Below are positions 1 to 5,852 of a DNA stretch of 8,912 nt, piece after piece. Source of the stretch: JBBRFH01 sp038224615 (GTDB lineage: Bacteria > Planctomycetota > Phycisphaerae > Tepidisphaerales > Tepidisphaeraceae); assembly GCA_038224615.1 (NCBI GenBank), contig JBBRFH010000142.1:1-8912 (forward strand), in the 5' to 3' direction. The translations under genes were made by a program, and so were the position numbers. Under the pieces are notes generated by a model. It saw only the letters and a list, made by a program, of their open reading frames with translations. It had not been told where the DNA came from and made no database searches. The stretch's first letter is position 1. Each line of letters opens with the position of its first letter.

Positions 1-732
1 CTGGCGCAACTGATGTACCAGTTCCCGCTGGGCGTCTTCGCGATCGCGTTGGCGACGGCGATCTTCCCGCGCCTGGCTGCCGGCGCGGTCGAAGCGGGGC
101 GCGAGGAGTTCAAGCGGATCACCCGCCAGGGCACGCTCGCTACACTTTGGGAAGGCATCCCCGCCAGCGTCGGCCTGATGCTCGTCGCCGACCCCGCGGT
201 GCGGCTGCTGTTTCAACACGGGCAGATTAGCGCCGACGACGCAACGCTGATCGCCCGCAGCACGCTGTTCTACGCCGGCGGAATCTGGGCGTACTCACTG
301 CTGCAGGTCATCAACCGCGCCTACTACGCACTGCACGACACGCGCACACCGCTGATCGCCAGCGTACTGAACATCATCGCCAACCTCGTCGTCGAGCTGC
401 CGCTGATCTGGTGGATGGGCGAAGCCGGAATGGCCGTCGGAACGCTGGTCAGCTTCTCGGTGCAGGCGGCGCTGATGCTGTGGATGCTGGACCGGCGCGT
501 CAGCGGCATCGGCTTCGCACAACTGATTCTGCCGACGATCAAGATCCTCATCGCCACCGCAGTGATGCTCGGCGTGTGCCTGGTTATCAAGGCGTCGCCG
601 CTGTTTCCGACCGGCGCTTCTCGAACCGTGTGGTTCACCCAGCTCGGCCTCATCGCCAGCGTCGGCGGCACGGTCTATTTCGTCGCGTGCAAGCTGATGC
701 GTTTGCGCGTCGCGATCAAGGGCGAACACTGA
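1..732 (+). CDS. murJ: Lipid II flippase MurJ (MviN family), C-terminal part
   Basis: This is an integral inner-membrane MOP/MATE-superfamily protein that flips the peptidoglycan precursor lipid II to the periplasmic side. The frame is open from base 1, so the N-terminal half lies outside the window; 243 residues remain of the roughly 500-550 usual for the family. Several hydrophobic helices are visible, including a stretch beginning FPLGVFAIALATAIFPRLA at fragment residues 8-26, then helices around 95-115, 120-140, 145-160, 175-195 and 205-225. The family signature NRAYYALHDTRTPL (residues 102-115) and LFQHG (about 68-72) match the MurJ pattern of an aromatic residue followed by a D-T-x-T-P turn. 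The gene ends with TGA at 730-732, and a heptamer-built inverted repeat starts 43 nt downstream. The family call is firm; MurJ rather than a flippase paralogue is inferred from these motifs. Confidence 0.93.
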   Translation: MAQLMYQFPLGVFAIALATAIFPRLAAGAVEAGREEFKRITRQGTLATLWEGIPASVGLMLVADPAVRLLFQHGQISADDATLIARSTLFYAGGIWAYSLLQVINRAYYALHDTRTPLIASVLNIIANLVVELPLIWWMGEAGMAVGTLVSFSVQAALMLWMLDRRVSGIGFAQLILPTIKILIATAVMLGVCLVIKASPLFPTGASRTVWFTQLGLIASVGGTVYFVACKLMRLRVAIKGEH

Positions 733-774
733 ATGCCTGCCGCGAAGATGCCCTGCACGGCGCGCTCCGATCGA

Positions 775-858
775 AATGTCGAATGGCGGATGCCGAGTGT
801 CGAATGAAGAGGCGGCAGTCGGATCCAACCTCATTCGACATTCCACACTCGGCATTCC
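775..858. repeat. Inverted repeat built of 7-nt units, AATGTCG type
   Basis: The left arm (775-807) is a run of degenerate heptamers related to AATGTCG. The right arm (831-858) is a run of the reverse-complement type CATTCGA, in four units starting at 832. The arms are separated by 23 nt (808-830). The shared cores GCCGAGTGT (left) and ACACTCGGC (right) pair perfectly, and TCGAATGA pairs with TCATTCGA. The element sits 43 nt after the murJ stop. There is no T-run, so a classical terminator is unlikely. A single arm of the same type recurs at 3489-3515, and an element of similar build but different heptamer lies inside mqnC. Confidence 0.8.
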
Positions 859-979
859 CTCCGCGCGGTTTGCATTCCGACGCGATACCTCAGAACCCGA
901 CGGACTTGAGCGGCTCGCAAATCACCGTCGCACTGTTGCGCCACCACTCCGCGCTGCCGGCTGTCTGCTGTCAGACACT

Positions 980-1008
980 TGTAAGACATTCGTTGACAGT
1001 GTCTTACA
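980..1008. promoter_or_regulatory. Operator-like perfect inverted repeat
   Basis: TGTAAGACA (980-988) and its exact reverse complement TGTCTTACA (1000-1008) flank 11 nt (989-999). An additional pairing option exists between AGACAC (973-978) and GTGTCT (999-1004). A TTGACA hexamer lies in the spacer at 993-998, but no -10 box stands at 16-18 nt after it. A 9-bp dyad of this geometry resembles operators of TetR-type repressors, but no regulator or target gene is adjacent, so the role is conjecture. It may be a leftover of a lost regulated gene or simply a small hairpin. Confidence 0.3.
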
Positions 1009-1048
1009 TACGCGTTGGGTTCCCCGCCCCATCGCTTCCGGCCTCCGC

Positions 1049-1132
1049 CGTCGCACGGCAGGGGTCCGCCGCGCCACGGCAGAGACCCGCCGCGCCACGG
1101 CAGGGGTCCGCCGTCCGACTGCGGGGGTCCGC
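1049..1132. repeat. Four 21-bp tandem repeats
   Basis: Four units begin at 1049, 1070, 1091 and 1112. The shared core is C-x-C-G-G-C-A-G-G-G-G-T-C-C-G-C, with unit 2 diverged in its second half and unit 4 diverged in its first half. A degenerate fifth unit follows from 1133. The period is a multiple of three, so the array stays open and reads as a 7-residue repeat of the RRATAGV type, but no start, ribosome-binding site or domain supports translation. There are no unique spacers, so this is not a CRISPR array. Confidence 0.8.
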
Positions 1133-1163
1133 CGATCGTCGCCGGACGCCCGGTAGACACCCC

Positions 1164-1219
1164 GTTTAACCCCGCCCGCGCCTCGGCCGGGCCACGGGTC
1201 GCAAGCGACCCGGTTAAAT
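1164..1219. repeat. Stem structure with inverted GTTTAAC / GTTAAAT ends
   Basis: TTTAACC (1165-1171) pairs with GGTTAAA (1212-1218). Inside, CGGGTCG (1195-1201) pairs with CGACCCG (1206-1212) across a CAAG loop. The ends fit the integron attC core consensus (RYYYAAC at 1164-1170 and GTTRRRY at 1213-1219), and 56 nt is close to the short end of attC lengths. The inner sequence does not form the long imperfect palindrome of an attC, because the right half folds on itself. No T-run follows, so it is also not a standard terminator. Confidence 0.35.
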
Positions 1220-1369
1220 GGTGATCCAACGCGCCCATCGCCCCCTGTTCTGTAGCCTGCAGACCGACTTCGCATGCGCCAGGAAATGGTCCGCGGGAGT
1301 ATCAGCAGACCCCTACGAACTGCCTTCTGCGCAAATGAACGCCGGTCGCCAGTCGTTTTCGAGACTTCC

Positions 1370-1400
1370 GTCGCGTTTCCGCGACATCGCGATTTGCGAT
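1370..1400. other. Two adjacent small hairpins
   Basis: GTCGCG (1370-1375) pairs with CGCGAC (1380-1385) across TTTC. Immediately after it, ATCGC (1386-1390) pairs with GCGAT (1396-1400) across GATTT. No gene, promoter or T-run is attached to them. They may belong to a dispersed repeat or a small RNA, but neither can be shown here. Confidence 0.3.
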
Positions 1401-1500
1401 TGCGACATTCGGGGGTGGCGCGAATCCGCAGATTCACCCAGATGAGCAGCGTCTGCCCCACCCGTTGGTGAGGGCATCGGTTGGTTCATGTCGTCTTCAG

Positions 1501-1581
1501 GCCAGTGGGGCACTGGCTGCACAAGTACCGCCTTCCTTAAGCAAGCTGAAGGCCGCGATGGTCGGCAAGTAATGCGCCGAC
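1501..1581. other. Cluster of three hairpins, possible structured RNA
   Basis: Three perfect stems follow one another. GCCAGTG (1501-1507) pairs with CACTGGC (1511-1517) over a GGG loop. GCCTTC (1530-1535) pairs with GAAGGC (1548-1553) over 12 nt. GTCGGC (1561-1566) pairs with GCCGAC (1576-1581) over 9 nt. The regular spacing is suggestive of a folded transcript, but I cannot match a known RNA family, I see no clear promoter or terminator, and the strand is undecided. Confidence 0.25.
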
Positions 1582-1742
1582 ACACTGCATCGAGAGCGAA
1601 GATGGCGAGGGAGCCGACGGCGTGGGGCAGATTTCCGGCCAACGACGGTGCGCGTGCAGCACGGCCGCGCACATTGGGTACATCAAGGCGATGGTTCAAG
1701 CTCAATGTGCTGATCGCCCGCGGGTGGGGATTGCAGGTTTGA

Positions 1743-3050
1743 TCAATCAGCTGGTGCCAATCGTCCGCATTCGCTCTCGAATTGGATGAGGTAGTGGACT
1801 CGCCGGCGGGGAACACGTCCGAGTGGCCTGCGGCGGGCGAGCGAATAGGCCCATTTGGCGAGAGTTGCGACTCGCATCGGGTTGTGAAGCAGTGAGTAAC
1901 CTCCAAGCCTCAGCAGCGATCTTAGCGCATCAGATTTGGCCGGCGTTGACGATGCATCGTTGTAAGGCATGCTGGCGAACTCAGGAAAAGCGTGCGCGAT
2001 GGTGTCGGTGTGAAACTTCGTATCGACCGTTATGCTCGGCTCCAGTGACATGAGGAAATCGAAGACGGCGTGATCCAGGTAGGGAAACGCCACGGTCTTG
2101 ACGCATGGAAACAAACTCAGCGGGCTCAGTGCGACACCGCGCCGCGTTCGGTTCCAGAACGTGAATGACGCGATCGGATTCGCAGCGTCCTGGTGACGAT
2201 GCATCTCCTCTACCATTCGCCGTCGCGATAGCTCATGGTCTAGACGCGTATCGAATGGGGGCGGCAGGAAGGGTTGAGTGGTCCGGCCATCCGGGCACCA
2301 CTTATTGAGTATCGCGTCCGCAACAGCATCGAACCGCCGCTCTCGAAAAGCTGCCTGTTGTGCTGGCTCCTGAAATAGTCCAGCGGAAAGGACATCCCCC
2401 GCAAGTCCGTCGTACAAAATTTCAGTTCCCGCCCGCGAAAAGTGTTCGCCGACCTCGACGAGCCAGTGGCCTTCATCTGTGCAGAAGTGTGCGAGCCTGT
2501 TCTTGCGGAATTCATTTTCGGAACTGGATCGGCGGGGCGTAAGGCACACATGTTTGTAGCCGAGCTTGTTTGCCACGGCCGTCGCGACACTCAAATCATC
2601 TCCCTGAACCGGAAGAGAGCGACGCAACGTGACGGTTTCGGCCACTGGCTTCTTGTGGCGGTGCAACTCGAGCAGAATGTGCCGCGAGTCCCGACCACCG
2701 GACAGCGTGGTCGCCAGCTTTCGACCGCCGAAGTCCTGTCGCTGGATCGCGTGACTGAACAGCGCGGCGTACTTATCCATTGCCGCGATACGATTGGTCG
2801 AGTCCGGGGATACAAAAAACGGACCGCCGCTTATCTGGAAACCGGCGGCAGACCAGACCAATCGCGCGTTCGGCGGCAAGTATCGGATGGATTCGAATGG
2901 CGTGTCGTCACCCATGAACCAACCCAGCCGCATGAACACGGCCATCGCCGGTTGGTCGATTGGCGGAGGCTGGGCTGGGTCAAAAAGATCTGCCAGACGC
3001 GTGCTGACGGCGATCGATCGGTTTTCGACGCGGTAGAAGACGGGAAGCAA
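1743..3050 (-). CDS. Asparagine synthase-like protein (intact part after an in-frame stop)
   Basis: The frame encodes an ATP-pyrophosphatase (adenylating) domain of the asparagine synthase C-terminal family. The PP-loop is TTLSGGRDSRHIL, with SGGRDS at residues 117-122 of this 435-residue frame, and a second nucleotide-side motif ILYDGLAGDVLSAG is at about 211-224. No N-terminal Cys glutaminase is seen, so glutamine-dependent asparagine synthesis is unlikely. Relatives with this layout often activate a carboxylate by adenylation in exopolysaccharide or peptide-tailoring loci; the substrate here is unknown. The 5' limit given is a TTG, but family-like sequence continues upstream (..DGERLVVESDRYG..) to a TAG at 3105-3107 and beyond it to an ATG at 3215. 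The TTG would start inside a beta-strand and has no good ribosome-binding site, so it is probably not the native start. The gene looks less G+C-rich than its neighbours, which would fit acquisition. Confidence 0.8.
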   Translation of the reverse strand: MLPVFYRVENRSIAVSTRLADLFDPAQPPPIDQPAMAVFMRLGWFMGDDTPFESIRYLPPNARLVWSAAGFQISGGPFFVSPDSTNRIAAMDKYAALFSHAIQRQDFGGRKLATTLSGGRDSRHILLELHRHKKPVAETVTLRRSLPVQGDDLSVATAVANKLGYKHVCLTPRRSSSENEFRKNRLAHFCTDEGHWLVEVGEHFSRAGTEILYDGLAGDVLSAGLFQEPAQQAAFRERRFDAVADAILNKWCPDGRTTQPFLPPPFDTRLDHELSRRRMVEEMHRHQDAANPIASFTFWNRTRRGVALSPLSLFPCVKTVAFPYLDHAVFDFLMSLEPSITVDTKFHTDTIAHAFPEFASMPYNDASSTPAKSDALRSLLRLGGYSLLHNPMRVATLAKWAYSLARRRPLGRVPRRRVHYLIQFESECGRLAPAD

Positions 3051-3215
3051 TCCGTAGCGGTCGCTCTCGACGACCAGCCGCTCTCCATCCCAGGACCACT
3101 GGGCCTAGTAGCTCACCTGGGACCTATCAAGTCCTCCGTCTGAGAACGAGCACCACGCGAGTGTACCGTCGGCTTGAACACGACCGTCGTCACCCACTGT
3201 CAGTTTGAGCATCAT
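3051..3215 (-). pseudogene. 5' part of the asparagine-synthase-like gene, cut by an in-frame TAG
   Basis: Reading the same frame upstream gives 55 more codons from an ATG at 3213-3215 (a second ATG follows at once). They begin MMLKLTVGDDGRV, pass a stop codon TAG at 3105-3107 as codon 37, and continue AQWSWDGERLVVESDRYGLL into the intact frame. Apart from that one codon the frame from 3215 to the TGA at 1743-1745 is open for 490 codons. Sequence on both sides looks like one continuous N-terminal domain. A single C-to-T change in CAG or G-to-A in TGG would create this stop. Options are a recent pseudogene, a base-call error, or suppression and readthrough. No Shine-Dalgarno-like sequence precedes the ATG; a perfect palindrome (3228-3239) lies there instead. 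Confidence 0.7.
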
Positions 3216-3227
3216 TAGTTAACCCCG

Positions 3228-3239
3228 GCGTTGCAACGC
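3228..3239. promoter_or_regulatory. 12-bp perfect palindrome before the asparagine-synthase-like gene
   Basis: GCGTTGCAACGC is its own reverse complement and lies 12 nt upstream of the ATG at 3215 on the - strand. The position fits an operator over the translation start or 5' end of the transcript, but no -35/-10 pair is clear around it. A 12-bp palindrome in G+C-rich DNA can also occur by chance. Confidence 0.25.
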
Positions 3240-3488
3240 TGTGGCGAGCAGCGTGAACCTGCAAGGTTAGCCAAGTCTGTCCGTCGTGTCGAACCGGGCG
3301 ACGGGTCTGCATCATCGAGGGCTTCAAGAACGCAAAGGTGACATCCACGAATCCCGTTCGCTTAAGCATTTCGCCGCCGTTCTTCCCAAGCCTTTTGCAC
3401 GTCCCTCGGCCGCTTGAGCAGGTTGTCTTCCATGCGTCGGGCGAGGGCAGAAGGGAGAGTGCGGAGAGTCGCCAGTTGGACCCGACCT

Positions 3489-3515
3489 GATTCGGCACTC
3501 GACATTCGACACTCC
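3489..3515. repeat. Single arm of the 7-nt-unit repeat (CATTCGA type)
   Basis: Four successive heptamer units (starting at 3489, 3496, 3503 and 3510) follow the CATTCGA/CACTCGA pattern seen in the right arm of the element at 775-858. A partner arm would be expected to the left; 3455-3474 has only weak resemblance (GAGAGTGCGGAGAG). This is therefore a half element or a degraded copy. Confidence 0.6.
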
Positions 3516-3601
3516 AGAAGCCCCGCGCGGATTAAACGCCGGCAGGTCCATCCAGTGCTCGCAGTCGATGCCGGTGGTTGAAGCCGCGGCTCTCCCTGCG
3601 A

Positions 3602-4117
3602 TCACGCCGGCACCAGTTCCCATTCCATGCTGATCGAGCCGAGCAGTTGGGTGAGGAACTCTTTGAGCTTGGAGACCGGGCATTCGCGCGGCACGCCCAG
3701 CGTCAGCGTCATGGTGACGCGGCCGTCGCGACCGGTTTCGGTGACGATCTCCTCGATGTTGATGCTGAGCACGCGGAGCAGGTGGGAGAGCTTTTTGAGC
3801 ACGCCGACGTGGTCATCGCCTCGGGCGACGAGTCGGAACTGGTGCTGACGGGCACAGGGAGAGTCGCTCGCCCGTGCCACCGTGGAGTGCAAGCCTCGGG
3901 CGTTGGTCAATTCACGGAGCTGGTGCGACAGCGCTTCGACGGCGTCCGGCTCGATCCGTACGGTGATGAGCATCGCAAACTGCCCCGCCGCCTCGACCGA
4001 TCGCAAGCCGGCGATCCGCCCGCTGTTGCGCTGGATCACCCCGGCGATGTCGTCGAGGATACCCGGGCGGTCATCGCCCGAAAGCGTAATGATGAGACTC
4101 GTGGGTTCGACGTTCAA
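3602..4117 (-). CDS. Double-ACT-domain protein, GcvR-like regulator
   Basis: The 171-residue protein is two ACT domains in tandem. The first covers about residues 7-80 and opens with LIITLSGDDRPGILDDIA, the standard ligand-binding loop of ACT domains. The second covers about 92-168, with RLVARGDDHVGVLKKL and a central stretch INIEEIVTETG. Length and layout match the GcvR/ACT-regulator family, which binds amino acids and modulates regulators; there is no catalytic domain. The start is TTG at 4115-4117, the only sensible one, because a stop (TGA) lies three codons upstream and the first ACT strand begins at residue 8. Stop TGA is at 3602-3604. The gene is divergent from mqnC with 129 nt between them. 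It may regulate an amino-acid pathway rather than menaquinone; the ligand cannot be read from the sequence. Confidence 0.85.
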   Translation of the reverse strand: MNVEPTSLIITLSGDDRPGILDDIAGVIQRNSGRIAGLRSVEAAGQFAMLITVRIEPDAVEALSHQLRELTNARGLHSTVARASDSPCARQHQFRLVARGDDHVGVLKKLSHLLRVLSINIEEIVTETGRDGRVTMTLTLGVPRECPVSKLKEFLTQLLGSISMEWELVPA

Positions 4118-4246
4118 AGCTGCTCACTTCGCCTGCAATCCAAGATACACCTTTTCCCGAACGCAACCAGTGAATCGGCACCCTATTTCAATTCGCCTGA
4201 AACGGATCGCCAAGTCTGCTCATATCCATACACTCTGGAGACGCAC

Positions 4247-5704
4247 ATGCCCACCCTTTCGTTCAAAATCGACGACGTCATCAACGGAAAATCGCGACTC
4301 AGCGACGCCCAGGCGATGGAGCTTTACGAGCGCGCCTCGCTGGCGGACCTCGGCGAGTGGGCTCACGCGGTCACGCAGCGTAAGCACCCGCACGACTTCC
4401 GCACCTACGTCATCGATCGCAACATCAACTACACCAACGTCTGCACCGCCAAATGTACATTCTGCGCCTTCCGCCGCGACCACGAGGATTCCGACAGCTA
4501 CACGCTGACGTTTGAGCAGATCGGCGAGAAGATCCGCGAGCTGGTCGCCATCGGCGGGACGCAAATCCTGATGCAGGGCGGGATGAACGACCTGCTGCCG
4601 ATCGAGTGGTACGAGGATTTACTGCGGTCCATCAGCACGAATTTCCCGACGGTCCACATCCACGCCTTCAGTCCGCCGGAATTTGTGGAGTTTGAGCGGT
4701 TCTTCGGGATGGACGTCCGCGACATCCTCCGCCGGTTCAAAGCTGCGGGTTTGGCGACGATCCCCGGTGGCGGCGGGGAGATTTTCGCCCCCCGCGTGCG
4801 CCGCCGCATCGGCTTGGGCAAATGCACCGGCGACGACTGGCTCCGCGTCATGCGCGTCGCACATGAAGAGGGGATGAACACCAGCGCCACGATGCTCATC
4901 GGCCACATCGAGTTCATCCGCGACCGCATCGAGCACATGGCTGCGCTGCGCGAGATGCAGGATTATGCGTTGTCGCTGAATTCTGAATTCAGAATGCTGA
5001 GTTCTGAAAAAATACAGTCGCGTTGGCCGGGCGTGTTCGCGAGGTCTTCGTTTCAGAATTCTGAATTCAGCATTCAGCATTCCGCGGGCCAATACACCGC
5101 CTTCATCCACTGGCCTTTCCAGCGCGAGAACACGCCGTTGGGCCGCGCCAAGGAATGGGACGAAGCGACCTACGGCCCGTTCGACGACAGCACCAACGAC
5201 GACATCCTCCGCGGCCGCGTCGTGCGCAGCGCCGGCGCGGACGATTACCTCCGCACGCTGGCGATCGCCCGGCTGTACCTGGACAACTTCGCCAACCTGC
5301 AGAGCAGTTGGGTGACGATGGGCCCGAAGATCGGGCAGCTCGCGCTCTATTTCGGCGCCAACGACATGGGCAGCGTGATGATGGAAGAGAACGTCGTCAG
5401 CGCCGCCGGCACGACGTACAAGCTGGAGAGCCGCGAGATCTGCCGCCTCATCCGCGACGCCGGCTGGATCCCCGCCCAGCGCGACCAGTACTACAACGTG
5501 CTGCACCGCCATGCCGGCCCGGACAGCCCCGACCTGGTCCCCGACCCGCACCCGCCGGTGCGCGACGTCAAGCAGATCGACAAGACCTTCATCGGCCGTG
5601 CCCCGGGCATGGAACCCATCTTCGCCAAGCTCCACAACGGCCGCGGCGAGGATGCGGACCGGTCGACCAGCATCGTGTTGCCCATCCTTGGCGAGCCGCG
5701 CTGA
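4247..5704 (+). CDS. mqnC: Cyclic dehypoxanthinylfutalosine synthase MqnC, with in-frame repeat insertion
   Basis: This is a radical-SAM enzyme of the futalosine menaquinone pathway that cyclises dehypoxanthine futalosine. The [4Fe-4S] motif is C66-x3-C70-x2-C73 within RNINYTNVCTAKCTFCAF, which is the MqnC form rather than that of MqnE. Further family motifs are AGLATIPGGGGEIFAPRVRR, TSATMLIGHIE and TAFIHWPFQRENTPLG. Start ATG 4247-4249 has GGAG at 4237-4240 with 6-nt spacing. The protein has 485 residues against about 360-380 usual. Two additions account for this: residues 240-280 replace the short loop normally between LREMQD and GQYTAF, and about 64 residues (422-485) extend past the usual end near QRDQYYNVLHR. 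The insertion is a 105-nt inverted-repeat element (4978-5082) with a few flanking codons. The catalytic core is otherwise intact and the frame is open, so the enzyme is probably functional. Confidence 0.92.
   Translation: MPTLSFKIDDVINGKSRLSDAQAMELYERASLADLGEWAHAVTQRKHPHDFRTYVIDRNINYTNVCTAKCTFCAFRRDHEDSDSYTLTFEQIGEKIRELVAIGGTQILMQGGMNDLLPIEWYEDLLRSISTNFPTVHIHAFSPPEFVEFERFFGMDVRDILRRFKAAGLATIPGGGGEIFAPRVRRRIGLGKCTGDDWLRVMRVAHEEGMNTSATMLIGHIEFIRDRIEHMAALREMQDYALSLNSEFRMLSSEKIQSRWPGVFARSSFQNSEFSIQHSAGQYTAFIHWPFQRENTPLGRAKEWDEATYGPFDDSTNDDILRGRVVRSAGADDYLRTLAIARLYLDNFANLQSSWVTMGPKIGQLALYFGANDMGSVMMEENVVSAAGTTYKLESREICRLIRDAGWIPAQRDQYYNVLHRHAGPDSPDLVPDPHPPVRDVKQIDKTFIGRAPGMEPIFAKLHNGRGEDADRSTSIVLPILGEPR
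4978..5082. repeat. Inverted-repeat element of 7-nt units inserted in frame in mqnC
   Basis: The left arm 4978-5008 and the right arm 5052-5082 are each 31 nt and match as an inverted repeat at 25 of 31 positions, around a 43-nt centre. Each arm is made of four degenerate heptamers: units at 4979, 4986, 4993 and 5000 follow AATTCTG, and units at 5052, 5059, 5066 and 5073 follow TTCAGCA. Each arm also holds a perfect 14-bp palindrome (TTCTGAATTCAGAA at 4982-4995; TTCAGAATTCTGAA at 5052-5065). Total length is 105 nt (35 codons), so the frame is kept. I see no target-site duplication at the ends. Confidence 0.9.
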
Positions 5705-5852
5705 TTTCCGATCCGCGTGTCCAGCACCCACCGGATACCGATTGACCCGTTTCGCGTCGCAGCTTGCTGCGTGCTCGTCGCGCATGGAAGCAAGCCCGCT
5801 GGGCACCTCGCGCTGCGGATTTCGCTTCTCGGCGCTGCGCCGGGAGATTAGG

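Larger units (their letters stand above)
733..1742. other. 1-kb stretch without a convincing gene, rich in repeats and hairpins
   Basis: No open frame here has a family match I recognise, a normal amino-acid composition or a ribosome-binding site. The open frames are arginine/proline-rich translations of repeats or antisense readings, and they overlap each other on both strands. The region holds an inverted repeat (775-858), an operator-like palindrome (980-1008), four 21-bp tandem units (1049-1132), a stem with integron-core-like ends (1164-1219), paired hairpins at 1370-1400 and three hairpins at 1501-1581. It separates the + strand murJ from the 3' end of the - strand asparagine-synthase-like gene, so it is a convergent junction. 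Decayed accessory DNA or a structured RNA locus are both possible. Confidence 0.6.
3222..3601. other. Gene-poor interval between the asparagine-synthase-like and ACT genes
   Basis: No complete gene is supported. On the - strand 3362-3433 there is a 23-codon frame starting MEDNLLKRPRDVQKAWEE and ending in TAA, with a basic helical look resembling the C-terminal tail of some protein. The frame stays open upstream into the heptamer repeat at 3489-3515, so it may be the remnant of a broken gene. I cannot name its family. The rest shows no promoter or RNA gene that I recognise. Confidence 0.4.

Noticed and set aside
775..858. Intrinsic terminator of murJ
   Set aside because: The arms pair well, but there is no T-run after either arm, and the heptamer build shared with other loci points to a repeat element.
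1049..1132. CRISPR array
   Set aside because: The units are directly adjacent with no unique spacers, and no cas gene is present.
1313..1906. Open frame of 197 codons on the - strand running into the 3' end of the asparagine-synthase-like gene
   Set aside because: Its composition is irregular, part of it is a shifted reading of the neighbouring gene, and the rest covers hairpins; no start signal.
2442..3143. Open frame of 233 codons on the + strand
   Set aside because: It is antisense to the asparagine-synthase-like gene, whose PP-loop motif is on the other strand; no family signal.
1743..3215. Lasso-peptide cyclase or other RiPP cluster
   Set aside because: Lasso cyclases share the asparagine-synthase fold, but no precursor peptide, RRE protein or transglutaminase-like protease lies nearby.
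3578..4246. In-frame upstream extension of mqnC on the + strand
   Set aside because: It runs antisense through the ACT-domain gene. The family N-terminus, the ATG at 4247 and the GGAG at 4237-4240 fix the start.
5757..5770. Terminator after mqnC (CGCAGCTTGCTGCG)
   Set aside because: The palindrome is real, but the stem is short, the loop is too tight, and no T-run follows.
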